In this document: positions 26,509 through 35,557 of the stretch, piece by piece
How positions within the stretch are numbered: position 1 is the first letter of the stretch
Layout of the letters: each line of letters begins with the position of its first letter
The notes under the pieces: generated by a model
The model's input: the letters and a program-made list of their open reading frames with translations, nothing else
Databases searched by the model: none
Told to the model about the DNA's origin: nothing
Made by a program: the position numbers and the translations under genes
Source: Novosphingobium umbonatum
Lineage (GTDB): Bacteria; Pseudomonadota; Alphaproteobacteria; Sphingomonadales; Sphingomonadaceae
Direction: 5' to 3'
NCBI RefSeq assembly: GCF_004005905.1
Contig: NZ_SACO01000001.1
Location: forward strand, 310,001-374,000
Length of the DNA: 64,000 nt

Positions 26509-27267
26509 ATGTTCCTCATGCAAGATGATGTTGGCCTATCGCTTTTCCACGACCGATCGACGCGCTTGCGTCGGCTGATCGCGCTGACCGCTGCCATTCC
26601 GCTGCTCTTGCAAGGCTGCGTTACCATTCCCCCGCCGCCCAAAACGCATGGCTCCGCCCATAGCCGCTACACGCCGCGCGCCACGCCGCGGATAGCCGCC
26701 GCTCCACTCGACGAAATCTCGCCACAACAAGCTGGCCAGTGCCGCGCCCATCTGGAAGCGCGCGCCGCCGCCTTCACCCCCTTGCCGGACCAATTCTATG
26801 GCGCAGGCTGTGCGACAGTGAACACCGTGCGCCTCACCGCCCTGTCAGGCGATTCGCAACCCTTTGCCGTGACCAATCTGGGGCCGGTCACCTGCCCGCT
26901 GGCCGACACTTTCGCGGCATGGGCCCGCTTTGGCGTGGACCGCGCCGCACGGCAATATCTGGGCAGCGCCTTGGTCAAGATCGAGACCATGGGCAGCTAT
27001 AATTGCCGCAATGTCGCGGGCACCGACCGGCGCAGCGGCCATGCCACGGGTAATGCGATTGATGTCGCCGCCTTTGTGCTGGCCGATGGGCGCCGCATTT
27101 CGGTGCTGGGCCAATGGTCGGCGGGCGGCGGCCAAGAGCGGGAATTCCTGCGCGTGGTACATCTATCGGCCTGCAAGCGCTTTGGCGTGGTGCTGGGGCC
27201 GGATTATAATGTGGCCCATCACGACCATTTCCATGTCGAACTGGCCGATAGCGGCGTGTGTCGCTAA
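26509..27267 (+). CDS. Extensin-like C-terminal domain lipoprotein
   Basis: A 252-residue envelope protein. A hydrophobic segment ending in LLLQGC gives a lipoprotein-like lipobox at about residues 32-37, after an unusually long N-terminus; an ATG at 26518 is an alternative start. The C-terminal domain is the extensin-like family, related to zinc peptidases of the M15/MepA type: VKIETMGSYNCRNVAG, GRRSGHATGNAIDVAAF-like RSGHATGNAIDVAAFVLADG, and NVAHHDHFHVEL supply His/Asp/His metal ligands. A murein endopeptidase role is likely from the fold but unproven. It is monocistronic. Confidence 0.82.
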   Translation: MFLMQDDVGLSLFHDRSTRLRRLIALTAAIPLLLQGCVTIPPPPKTHGSAHSRYTPRATPRIAAAPLDEISPQQAGQCRAHLEARAAAFTPLPDQFYGAGCATVNTVRLTALSGDSQPFAVTNLGPVTCPLADTFAAWARFGVDRAARQYLGSALVKIETMGSYNCRNVAGTDRRSGHATGNAIDVAAFVLADGRRISVLGQWSAGGGQEREFLRVVHLSACKRFGVVLGPDYNVAHHDHFHVELADSGVCR

Positions 27268-27334
27268 ATTAAGTATTAACACATAGCATCCTCCATTAAA
27301 CTCCCCGCCATGCAATTGGGGGGAATGATTCGCT

Positions 27335-28270
27335 ATGTGGTTGGCATTAGACGTTTTTATTGGGCTAGCACTCACCTACGCCATGCTGGGCCTGATCTGC
27401 ACGGTGATACAGGAAACCATCGCGCAACTGTTCAACTCGCGCGGCAAAATGCTGGCGCAAATGCTGGCCTCGGTTAGGCTGGAGCAGGTGCTGGTGTATG
27501 CTAGGGCCGATATGGCCACCGTACCGGTTGCCAAATGGCGCCGTCACCTGCTCGGCTCCAAAAATGCATTGAAAGGCATTATCGAATACGAGGACGAATC
27601 CCACGACATCGGCTACGATAAATATCCCCATGATATTGGCCACGCCACTTTCTCGGACAGTATCATCAAAATCATCGGCCTGTTTGATACGGCCAATGCC
27701 AATATAGATTTTGGCAAGTTGGTCCAAGCTGCTGTTCTACCTGAATCGCTGAAAAACCGGTTGCTGGCACTGGACACCTCCGCCGGCGACTTTCTGCAAC
27801 AACTGCGCGTGACAATCGAGGCATGGTACACGCAATTCATGGATCAGGTGCAACACTGGTACACCCGCCGTGCCCAGATCGCTTCGCTGGTGATCGCGCT
27901 GCTGGTGGCGGGGGCGTTGAAGGTCGACACGATCGAGCTGGCCAAGGGGCTTTATGGCAGCGATGCCGCGCGTAGCGCTGCCGTGGCCATGGCCGAACAT
28001 GTCTCGCAACAGGGCAGCCCTGCCGCCTGTCAGCAAAGCAATATCGCGGATTGTACCGATCAGGTGCGGGCAGCTCTGCCCCTGCCCATGGGCTGGCAGG
28101 ACTGGCCCGCACTCGACTGGAGCCTGCTCTCCGCCATCCCCGGCATATTGCTGAGTGGCCTCGCCATGTCCTTGGGCAGCCGCTTCTGGTTCGACACGTT
28201 GCGCTCTATCGTGGCGCTGCGCACCGGCGGCAATCCGGGCAAGGGCAATGAAGCCAAAACCGACGAGTAA
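27335..28270 (+). CDS. Hypothetical inner-membrane protein
   Basis: A 311-residue protein I do not recognise. It has an N-terminal membrane segment (FIGLALTYAMLGLICTVIQ), a soluble stretch of about 150 residues rich in charged residues (EYEDESHDIGYDKYPHDIGH), a second segment (IASLVIALLVAGALKV) and a third near the C-terminus (LLSAIPGILLSGLAMSLGS). Two Cys fall in the predicted non-membrane loop between segments two and three (AACQQSNIADCTD). GGGGGGAA lies about 9 bp upstream of the ATG. It has no visible operon partner; the Anbu operon is convergent to it. Confidence 0.7.
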   Translation: MWLALDVFIGLALTYAMLGLICTVIQETIAQLFNSRGKMLAQMLASVRLEQVLVYARADMATVPVAKWRRHLLGSKNALKGIIEYEDESHDIGYDKYPHDIGHATFSDSIIKIIGLFDTANANIDFGKLVQAAVLPESLKNRLLALDTSAGDFLQQLRVTIEAWYTQFMDQVQHWYTRRAQIASLVIALLVAGALKVDTIELAKGLYGSDAARSAAVAMAEHVSQQGSPAACQQSNIADCTDQVRAALPLPMGWQDWPALDWSLLSAIPGILLSGLAMSLGSRFWFDTLRSIVALRTGGNPGKGNEAKTDE

Positions 28271-28279
28271 AGCCAAGCG

Positions 28280-28303
28280 GGCGGCGGTGTAAAACCCGCC
28301 GCC
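28280..28303. terminator. GC-rich hairpin between convergent genes
   Basis: GGCGGCGG-N8-CCGCCGCC lies between the membrane-protein stop and the Anbu stop and could end either transcript. No strong T run on either side. Confidence 0.5.
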
Positions 28304-28307
28304 GAAC

Positions 28308-29054
28308 TTACTGGCCTGCGTGGAAGGGGAAATCCGGCAGGCCGTCCAGCGCCGCCTTCAAGCTGTCGCTCCAGCTGGCGGAAATCACGCGATACCACGG
28401 GTCGGTGGCGGTGATGCGGCGCTCGTGCTTGATGCAATATTCATCGCGGCCAATCACCACCAGATCCAGCGGCATGCCCACCGACAGATTGGCCTTCAGC
28501 GTGGAATCAAAGCTGACCATCAACAGCTTGACCGCATCTTCAAACGCCATGGTCTTTTCATAACCGCGCAGGATGATCGGGCGGCCATATTTCGTCTCGC
28601 CAATCTGGAAAAAAGGCGTGTCCAGCGTGGCCTCGATGAAATTGCCCTCGGGATAGATCAGGAACAGGCGCGGCGCCTGCCCCTTGATCTGACCGGCCAG
28701 AATCAGCGTCGCACCAAACTGGCCAGCGGCCTGCGGGCCATTGTCCTCGTCACGCTCGGCAATGGTTTCGCGCAGGGTCTTGCCGACAAGCCCCGCCATC
28801 TGGAACATGGTGGGCGCTTCCATCACGCAATTATGCCGTTCATCGGGCAGCTTGAAGCGTTCCTCGATTTTCGAAACCACCGCCTGCGTCGTCGCCAGAT
28901 TGCCGCTGGTCATCAAGGCCACCACGCGCTCGCCCGGCACTTGCCAGTGGAACAGCTTGCGGAAGGTGGAAATATTGTCGACGCCCGAATTGGTCCGCGT
29001 GTCGCTCATCAACACGAGGCCAGCATCCAGCATCATTCCCACGCAATAGGTCAC
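28308..29054 (-). CDS. Anbu proteasome-like peptidase subunit
   Basis: A 248-residue Ntn-hydrolase related to the proteasome beta subunit. The GTG at 29054 is used because it places Thr directly after the initiator Met (MTYCVGMMLDAGLVLMSDTR), as Anbu requires a free N-terminal Thr; AAGGGA lies 8 bp upstream. Family features include SDTRTNSGVDNISTFRK and SFDSTLKANLSVGMPLDLVV. Anbu assembles into open rings; its substrates are poorly known. It is the last gene of the operon that also encodes a transglutaminase-like protein, an alpha-E protein and an ATP-grasp protein, the classic Anbu neighbourhood. Confidence 0.93.
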   Translation of the reverse strand: MTYCVGMMLDAGLVLMSDTRTNSGVDNISTFRKLFHWQVPGERVVALMTSGNLATTQAVVSKIEERFKLPDERHNCVMEAPTMFQMAGLVGKTLRETIAERDEDNGPQAAGQFGATLILAGQIKGQAPRLFLIYPEGNFIEATLDTPFFQIGETKYGRPIILRGYEKTMAFEDAVKLLMVSFDSTLKANLSVGMPLDLVVIGRDEYCIKHERRITATDPWYRVISASWSDSLKAALDGLPDFPFHAGQ

Positions 29055-29160
29055 TAGTCTTTTCCCTTGGCGAATCCTGCTTCGCGGTTGCACAAACCAT
29101 AGCGCCCGCGTCAATCCCTTTTCGTTAAGCGGAGGCTAGGGCAAAAGTCCTGTCTAGCGC

Positions 29161-29979
29161 CTATTGGGCCATTTCCTGTTGCTGCGTCACCTCCAAGGCG
29201 ACATCCAGCGCCGCCTTGCCCCCGCCCTGCGACAGGCTGGTCACCGGCGCGGCATCGGCATAATCCACGCCCAGCGCGACACGGATGTAACGTTCATCAG
29301 GGCAAGTATCATTCGCCGCGTCAAAGCCCACCCAGCCAAGGCCGGGCACATGCACCTCGGCCCAGGCGTGACCGGCGTCCTGCATGGGGCGATCCTCCAT
29401 CCACAGATAGCCCGACACATAACGCGCAGGCAGACCCAAGGCCCGCGCCACGCTGATGAAAATATGTGCGTAATCCTGACACACGCCCTTGCCCGCGGCC
29501 CATGCCGCCTCGGCGCTGGTGGTGGCATCGGTATGGCCGGTGGCGAAACTCATCGCCTCCTTCACCGCCGTCATCAAACTGTGCAGCATCGGGATAGGTT
29601 CACCGGCCTGCGGCGCGAATTGGGCGATCAGGCTTTTAAGCTTGGCCCCCGGCTTGGTCAGCGCGGTCTGCTTGGTCAGCAACCACAGCGGCATAAAGCC
29701 CTGATGCCCGCCCACCACGCCCGCCGTATCGCGGGTGTCCACCGTGCCGCGCGCGGTGATCACCACCTCGCCATTTCCACTGCCCAGCGCGATCAACGTG
29801 ACCTTGTTGCCATTATGGTCGTCATAGGCGCATTCAACCGAACCGCCCTCAACATCGATCTGCCAGTCCTGCACCGTTTGCACCGCGCAAGTGGGCGGCG
29901 TCAGGCGCAGGCGCTGCACCCCGTGCCAGACGGGCTGGTCGAAACGGTAATGGGTGCGATGCTCAATATTAATCCGCAT
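29161..29979 (-). CDS. Transglutaminase-like cysteine peptidase family protein
   Basis: A 272-residue protein. The N-terminal beta domain (MRINIEHRTHYRFDQPVWHG, RLRLTPPTC) is typical of bacterial transglutaminase-like proteins. The catalytic triad is visible: Cys in GKGVCQDYAHIFISVARALG, His in DAGHAWAEVHVPGLGWVGFD, Asp in the same FDAAND stretch. It lies 17 bp downstream of the alpha-E gene and 106 bp upstream of Anbu. Within this operon it has been proposed to act in a peptide-tag or crosslinking system; that is inference from gene association. Confidence 0.93.
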   Translation of the reverse strand: MRINIEHRTHYRFDQPVWHGVQRLRLTPPTCAVQTVQDWQIDVEGGSVECAYDDHNGNKVTLIALGSGNGEVVITARGTVDTRDTAGVVGGHQGFMPLWLLTKQTALTKPGAKLKSLIAQFAPQAGEPIPMLHSLMTAVKEAMSFATGHTDATTSAEAAWAAGKGVCQDYAHIFISVARALGLPARYVSGYLWMEDRPMQDAGHAWAEVHVPGLGWVGFDAANDTCPDERYIRVALGVDYADAAPVTSLSQGGGKAALDVALEVTQQQEMAQ

Positions 29980-29996
29980 GGGTTTGGCATCCCGTC

Positions 29997-30941
29997 CTAT
30001 TCGGTGAAACGATAATCGGCAGCGATGGCATCGCCCAGCAGCCGGTTGTTGGCCAAAAACTCGCCCAGGAATTCATGCAGGCCGAACTCGAACACGTCCG
30101 CGATGGTGGTCTGCGCCAATTTCTCGGTCGCGGCGCGCTGCATCAGGAAAGCAGCCGTTTCCTGAGCGTAATCATGGCACAGCCATTTCATGCTGCTGGT
30201 CAGCTTGGCATAACAATAGGCCAGAGAGCGTGGGAAGCGGCCATCAAGGATGACAAATTCGGCAATGCCCTTGGGGTCCAGCGCGCCGGCATTGAGCCAG
30301 CGGAAAGCCCGCTCCCCGGCCACCGAACGCAGCACCATTTCCCATTGCGCATTGTCGAGCCGCGAACCCACCCAAGCCACGCTGGGCAACAGCACATGGT
30401 ATTTCACGTCCAGAATACGCGCCGTATTATCCGCCCGCTCCAGATGGGTGCCGATACGGGCAAAGTTATAGATATCATTGCGCAGCATCGTGCCTTCCAT
30501 CGCCCCGCGCACGGCAGTGGCCTGACGGCGGATCACATCCAGCACCTGCCCCAGATCCGATTCCTTCACCGGACGGGCCAGCATATCCTTGAGCAGCATC
30601 CAGCTTTCATTGGTCGCCTCCCATACCTCGCGGGTGATGGCGGTGCGCACCATGCGCGCATTGGTGCGCGCGGCCTCCATCATGGACAGCACGCTGCCAT
30701 AATTGCCCGTGCCACGCAGGATCCAATTGGTGATGGCAGGGCCGGTATATTCGCCCCCCTGATCGGCAAAGGCGGCATCCAGCCCCAAAGTCACCAGCAC
30801 GCTGCGCCATTCCTCGCTGGCCACGGTGTTGCCACGCGTCAAAGCCATGCGGAAACCGGCATCCAGCAGGCGCGCGGTGTTTTCGGCGCGTTCCAGATAA
30901 CGCGCCATCCAGTAAATGCCCCAAGCGGAACGTCCCAGCAT
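29997..30941 (-). CDS. Alpha-E domain protein of the Anbu operon
   Basis: A 314-residue mostly helical protein. It begins LGRSAWGIYWMARYLERAEN, the alpha-E family signature, and contains DIYNFARIGTHLERADNTAR, a repeat of the same ERA-D/N motif. The family has no established biochemical activity. It sits 29 bp downstream of the ATP-grasp gene, with which it is fused or paired in many genomes. Confidence 0.92.
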   Translation of the reverse strand: MLGRSAWGIYWMARYLERAENTARLLDAGFRMALTRGNTVASEEWRSVLVTLGLDAAFADQGGEYTGPAITNWILRGTGNYGSVLSMMEAARTNARMVRTAITREVWEATNESWMLLKDMLARPVKESDLGQVLDVIRRQATAVRGAMEGTMLRNDIYNFARIGTHLERADNTARILDVKYHVLLPSVAWVGSRLDNAQWEMVLRSVAGERAFRWLNAGALDPKGIAEFVILDGRFPRSLAYCYAKLTSSMKWLCHDYAQETAAFLMQRAATEKLAQTTIADVFEFGLHEFLGEFLANNRLLGDAIAADYRFTE

Positions 30942-30970
30942 ATTTTTTCCTTACCCTGCTCTTCCGCTTC

Positions 30971-32407
30971 TTATTCCGCCAAAACCCAGCTGTCTTTCGT
31001 GCCGCCGCCCTGACTGGAATTGACCACCAAGGAACCTTTCTTCAGCGCCACGCGGGTCAGACCACCGGGCGTAATGTTGATCCCTTCGGGCGAGACCAGC
31101 ACAAAGGGCCGCAAATCGACATGGCGCGGGGCCAGTCCCGCCTTGGTAAAGATCGGCACGGTGGAGAGTGAAAGCGTGGGCTGGGCAATGTAATTATCGG
31201 GATTGGCGCGCAGCTTCTTTTCAAATGCGGCAATCTCGGCCTTGGACGAGGTAGGCCCGATCAACATGCCATAGCCGCCCGACCCATGCACTTCCTTCAC
31301 CACCAGCTCGGCCAGATGGTCCAGCACATAGGCCAGCGAGTCCTTCTCGCTGCAACGCCATGTCGGCACATTCTTCAGAATAGGCCGCTCGCCTGTGTAA
31401 AATTCCACGATTTCGGGCATGAAGGAATAGATCGCCTTGTCATCGGCGATCCCCGTGCCCGGCGCATTGGCAATGGTAATACCGCCCGCACGATAGACAT
31501 CCATAATGCCCGCAATGCCCAGCATACTGTCGGGGTTGAAAGTCAGCGGATCAAGGAAGTCATCATCGACGCGGCGATACAGCACATCGATCGCCTTCCA
31601 CCCGCGGGTTGTCCGCATGCAAACGCGGCCATCCACCACGCGCAGATCGCCCGCCTCCACCAGTTCGGCGCCCATCTGATCGGCAAGGAAGGCGTGTTCA
31701 TAATAGGCCGAATTGTAAATCCCCGGCGTCAGCACCGCCAGCACCGCCCGCCCGTTACCCTTGGCCGCCGGCGGCGCACAGGCCGCAAGGCTGCGGGCCA
31801 GCGCACGCGGATAGTCCGACACCGGCTGCACCTGCACCTTGGTAAACAGGTCGGGGAACATGGCCATCATCGTCTCGCGGTTCTCCAGCATATAGGAGAC
31901 GCCGCTGGGGGTGCGGGCATTGTCTTCCAGCACCATGAAATCATCGGGGCCGGTGCGCACCAGATCGATGCCAACAATATGGGTATAGACCCCGCCCGGA
32001 GGGGTAAAGCCGACCATTTCCTTCAGGAAAGCGTCATTCTGGGCAAACAGCCGCTCGGGCACCTTGCCCGCCTTGATGATCTCGCGCTTGTGGTAAAGGT
32101 CGTGCAGGAAGGCATTGAGCGCACGCACCCGCTGCTCGATCCCGCGCGACAGTTTTTTCCATTCCTCCGCCGTGATGATGCGGGGGATCATGTCAAAGGG
32201 GATCAGGCGTTCCTGTCCTGCATCCTGACCATAGACGTTGAAGGTAATGCCGGTCCGACGGAACACGCTTTCGGCGGCCTTGCCCTGCTTTTCCAGCCAT
32301 TTGGGGCTTTGCGCATCATACCACTCGCGATAGCCGGCATAGGCGGGGCGAACATTCCCCTCGGCATCGATCATCTCGTCGAACGACGGATGAGTGGTTG
32401 ATGTCAT
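30971..32407 (-). CDS. Circularly permuted ATP-grasp type 2 protein
   Basis: A 478-residue protein, first gene of the Anbu operon. ATG at 32407 with AAGGAAAA upstream gives MTSTTHPSFDEMIDAEGNVR; a longer open frame runs into uvrB on the other strand and is rejected. Family features include ERLIPFDMIPRIITAEEWKK, GVYTHIVGIDLVRTGPDDFM, VLEDNARTPSGVSYMLENRE and a C-terminal VKEVHGSGGYGMLIGP. ATP-grasp enzymes ligate an acid to an amine through an acyl phosphate, so peptide synthesis is plausible for this system; the product is unknown. Confidence 0.94.
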   Translation of the reverse strand: MTSTTHPSFDEMIDAEGNVRPAYAGYREWYDAQSPKWLEKQGKAAESVFRRTGITFNVYGQDAGQERLIPFDMIPRIITAEEWKKLSRGIEQRVRALNAFLHDLYHKREIIKAGKVPERLFAQNDAFLKEMVGFTPPGGVYTHIVGIDLVRTGPDDFMVLEDNARTPSGVSYMLENRETMMAMFPDLFTKVQVQPVSDYPRALARSLAACAPPAAKGNGRAVLAVLTPGIYNSAYYEHAFLADQMGAELVEAGDLRVVDGRVCMRTTRGWKAIDVLYRRVDDDFLDPLTFNPDSMLGIAGIMDVYRAGGITIANAPGTGIADDKAIYSFMPEIVEFYTGERPILKNVPTWRCSEKDSLAYVLDHLAELVVKEVHGSGGYGMLIGPTSSKAEIAAFEKKLRANPDNYIAQPTLSLSTVPIFTKAGLAPRHVDLRPFVLVSPEGINITPGGLTRVALKKGSLVVNSSQGGGTKDSWVLAE

Positions 32408-32632
32408 AGGCTTTTCCTTCAATTTTCTTGGGCGCTTATGCGCTATTGCTTGTCGGCCAAGCTGCAACAAAGATTCTTGCTTGCCAAGCGTATTGCTGCG
32501 GTTGCGAGGGAAAAATTTATGGGGCAGTATCGCGCGCGACTCGGCGCGAATGCTGGCCTCGCGCCGTTGCGTCGCCCCTGCGCCCGATGGGCCACTTGCA
32601 GAACGCAACAGGAACCCGCATAGATCGGTGCT

Positions 32633-34819
32633 ATGGCCGAACTGATCATCCGCCGCGGGCTGGACGAGCCCGACACTGACGGCAATTTCACGCCCCACCG
32701 CCCTGCCCGCCCGCCCAAGGCGGATGACAGCCCCCCTTTACGCATCGTGTCGGATTACACGCCCAGCGGCGATCAGCCCACCGCGATTGCCGAATTGGTC
32801 GAAGGCATCCAGTTGGGCGAAAAGACGCAGGTTTTGCTGGGGGTAACCGGCTCGGGCAAGACCTTCACCATGGCGCAGGTCATTCAGGCAACGCAGCGCC
32901 CCGCGCTGATCCTTGCCCCCAACAAGATCCTTGCCGCGCAATTATATGGCGAGATGAAAAGCTTCTTCCCCAACAATGCGGTGGAATATTTCGTCTCCTA
33001 TTACGACTATTACCAGCCCGAAGCCTATGTGGCGCGTTCCGACACCTATATCGAAAAAGAGTCGAGCGTGAACGAGGCCATCGACCGAATGCGCCATGCC
33101 GCCACGCGATCGCTGCTGGAACGGGACGATGTCATCATCGTTGCCTCGGTATCCTGCCTTTACGGTATCGGCTCGGTCGAAACCTATTCGGCGATGACCT
33201 TTGATCTGGAGGTGGGCAAATCGCAGGATCAGGGAGAAATCATCCGCAAGCTGGTGGCGCTGCAATATAAGCGGAACGAGGTGGCCTTTGCCCGTGGCGC
33301 TTTCCGCGTACGGGGGGACAATCTGGAAATCTTCCCCAGCCATTATGAAGATATGGCCTGGCGCATCAGCTTCTTTGGCGACGAGGTGGAAGAGATTGCC
33401 GAGTTCGATCCCCTGACCGGCAAGGCGGGGGCCAAACTCTCCAAAATCCGCGTCTATGCCAACAGCCACCACGTCACCCCCGGCCCCACGCTGAAACAGG
33501 CCGAAAAGGCTATCCGGTTCGAGCTGGAGGAAAGGCTGAAAGAGCTGAACGCGGAAGGCAAATTGCTGGAAGCGCAGCGGCTTGAACAGCGCACCAATTT
33601 CGATCTGGAAATGATCGCGGCCACCGGTTCTTGCGCAGGGATCGAAAACTACTCGCGTTTCCTGTCCGGCCGCCTGCCCGGTGAACCGCCGCCAACCCTG
33701 TTCGAATATCTGCCCGACAATGCCCTGTTGTTTGTGGACGAAAGCCACCAGACCATTCCGCAAATCGGCGCCATGGCGCGGGGCGACCATCGCCGGAAAA
33801 TCACGCTGGCCGAATATGGCTTCCGCTTGCCATCCTGTATCGACAACCGCCCGCTACGCTTCAACGAATGGGATGCGATGCGCCCACAGACCGTGGCTGT
33901 ATCCGCAACGCCCGGCACATGGGAAATGGAACAGACCGGCGGCGCCTTTACCGAGCAGGTGATCCGCCCCACCGGCCTGATCGACCCGCCAATCGAGATC
34001 CGCCCTGTCGAAGATCAGGTGCAGGATTGCATCACCCAATGCCGCGAAACCGCCGCCAAGGGCTATCGCACTCTGGTCACCACGCTCACCAAGCGCATGG
34101 CCGAAGACCTCACCGAATTCATGCATGAGGCGGGCGTGCGCGTGCGCTATATGCATAGCGACGTGGAAACGCTGGAACGTATCGAGTTGATCCGCGACCT
34201 GCGTCTGGGCGTCTATGACGTGCTGATCGGCATCAACCTGCTGCGCGAAGGCTTGGACATTCCCGAATGCGGGCTGGTGTGCATTCTGGACGCGGACAAG
34301 GAAGGCTTCCTGCGCAGCGAAACCTCGCTCATCCAGACCATTGGCCGCGCCGCGCGCAATGTCGATGGCCGCGTGATCCTCTATGCCGACTGCATCACCG
34401 GCAGCATGGAACGCGCCATCGCCGAAACCGACCGCCGCCGCGCGCGTCAGGAAGCCTATAACGAGGAGCACGGCATCACGCCGCAAACCATCAAGCGCAA
34501 CATCCATGACATCGTGGCCGATACGGCCAGTCGTGACGGGGTGCTGGTGGATATCGAGGATGACAGCACCAACAATCTCGTCGGCCACAATCTGCGCGCC
34601 TATATCGAGGATCTGGAAAAGCGCATGCGCGCCGCCGCCGCCGATCTGGAATTCGAAGAAGCAGGCCGGTTGCGCGACGAAATCCGCCGTCTGGAGGCCA
34701 CCGAACTTGGCCTGCCCGAAGGGGAGCGCAAGGCTCCCGTGGTGGGCCGCAGCAACGAGGGCAAGCCGGGGACGCGCAAGACGCGGTATGGCAAGAGCCA
34801 GAAGAAGTGGAGGAAGTAG
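32633..34819 (+). CDS. uvrB: UvrABC system protein B
   Basis: A 728-residue nucleotide excision repair helicase that loads on damaged DNA with UvrA and recruits UvrC. Walker A is [11 protein letters not shown]; the beta-hairpin region is [20 protein letters not shown]; the DEAD-type box is [10 protein letters not shown]; helicase motif VI is [14 protein letters not shown]. The C-terminal UVR domain ([20 protein letters not shown]) binds UvrC. The N-terminus carries about 35 extra residues before [16 protein letters not shown] and a basic C-terminal tail ([14 protein letters not shown]). It diverges from the Anbu operon. Confidence 0.97.
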   Translation: MAELIIRRGLDEPDTDGNFTPHRPARPPKADDSPPLRIVSDYTPSGDQPTAIAELVEGIQLGEKTQVLLGVTGSGKTFTMAQVIQATQRPALILAPNKILAAQLYGEMKSFFPNNAVEYFVSYYDYYQPEAYVARSDTYIEKESSVNEAIDRMRHAATRSLLERDDVIIVASVSCLYGIGSVETYSAMTFDLEVGKSQDQGEIIRKLVALQYKRNEVAFARGAFRVRGDNLEIFPSHYEDMAWRISFFGDEVEEIAEFDPLTGKAGAKLSKIRVYANSHHVTPGPTLKQAEKAIRFELEERLKELNAEGKLLEAQRLEQRTNFDLEMIAATGSCAGIENYSRFLSGRLPGEPPPTLFEYLPDNALLFVDESHQTIPQIGAMARGDHRRKITLAEYGFRLPSCIDNRPLRFNEWDAMRPQTVAVSATPGTWEMEQTGGAFTEQVIRPTGLIDPPIEIRPVEDQVQDCITQCRETAAKGYRTLVTTLTKRMAEDLTEFMHEAGVRVRYMHSDVETLERIELIRDLRLGVYDVLIGINLLREGLDIPECGLVCILDADKEGFLRSETSLIQTIGRAARNVDGRVILYADCITGSMERAIAETDRRRARQEAYNEEHGITPQTIKRNIHDIVADTASRDGVLVDIEDDSTNNLVGHNLRAYIEDLEKRMRAAAADLEFEEAGRLRDEIRRLEATELGLPEGERKAPVVGRSNEGKPGTRKTRYGKSQKKWRK

Positions 34820-34829
34820 ATAACAGGAT

Positions 34830-34849
34830 GCGAGGGACTCGTCCCTCGC
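34830..34849. repeat. Perfect palindromic hairpin after uvrB
   Basis: GCGAGGGA-CTCG-TCCCTCGC lies 10 bp after the uvrB stop. It is not followed by a T run, so termination is uncertain. The remaining 200 bp to the next gene show no clear feature. Confidence 0.4.
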
Positions 34850-35049
34850 GCTCCCAGAACGTCTCCCGACGAAAGCACATCGCTTCCGTCACCGTTGGAA
34901 AGAAACCTCTCCACCTGCGCAATACAAAGCGCCGCAGGCTATAAAATCGACACCAAACGCGCGACGATTCACATCAAACGCAACCCATTAACGGGATTGT
35001 TCAGGGCCCCCGCCCTTAACCCGCCGGAGGCAAAACCCTCGAAAAACCC

Positions 35050-35556
35050 TCAAAGCTTCCCGAACTGCGCCTCATAACCAGCCACATCGCCAGCGGCCAG
35101 AAAACCCGCCTGCGCCACCCATTGATCGCGCGTGGCACGACCGGCAAAGCTGCCCAGTTGGGCGTCAATGGCCACAATATCGGCCTCGGTCCATGACGCG
35201 ATTTGCGCAAAGCTGGTGACGCCCAATTCGCCCAACCGCGCGCGCAGCTTAGGGCCCAGACCCTTGATCTGGGTCAGGTCATCCCCTGCCGCCACCGGAG
35301 CCACGTCAGCCGCCGCCTCGACAACAACCTCCGCAACCGGTGCGATCACCACGCTGGCCGCCGCGCTGGGCGCATCGATCAGGGCCTGATTGCGCTGCGC
35401 GGGCGCCGCGCCTTCGTCCAGCGCATCGGGCGCGCGGTGGCGTTCACGCGTCTTGCGCTTACCCCCCAGCACCAGCCACAGCAGCGCCAGCACCACCAGC
35501 GCTGCCCCAATAGCGGCCATCGGATGGCTCACCGCCCAGCTTTGCAGATCGATCAC
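35050..35556 (-). CDS. Membrane-anchored helix-hairpin-helix protein
   Basis: A 168-residue protein with one N-terminal membrane helix (MAAIGAALVVLALLWLVLGG), a basic stop-transfer segment (KRKTRERHR), an Ala/Val-rich linker, and a C-terminal helix-hairpin-helix domain (LTQIKGLGPKLRARLGELGV). This arrangement is common in alphaproteobacteria and is often labelled a predicted flap-endonuclease-like 5' nuclease, though no nuclease residues are seen. GTG start at 35556, one base after the OmpA stop. It is the last gene of the tsaD operon. Confidence 0.82.
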   Translation of the reverse strand: MIDLQSWAVSHPMAAIGAALVVLALLWLVLGGKRKTRERHRAPDALDEGAAPAQRNQALIDAPSAAASVVIAPVAEVVVEAAADVAPVAAGDDLTQIKGLGPKLRARLGELGVTSFAQIASWTEADIVAIDAQLGSFAGRATRDQWVAQAGFLAAGDVAGYEAQFGKL

Positions 35557-35557
35557 G

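Noticed and set aside
32408..32698. Upstream extension of the ATP-grasp gene
   Set aside because: It overlaps uvrB on the other strand; the ATG at 32407 has a good ribosome site and matches the family start.
34830..35049. Possible RNA gene after uvrB
   Set aside because: Only one short palindrome is present, with no tRNA-like fold or T-run terminator.
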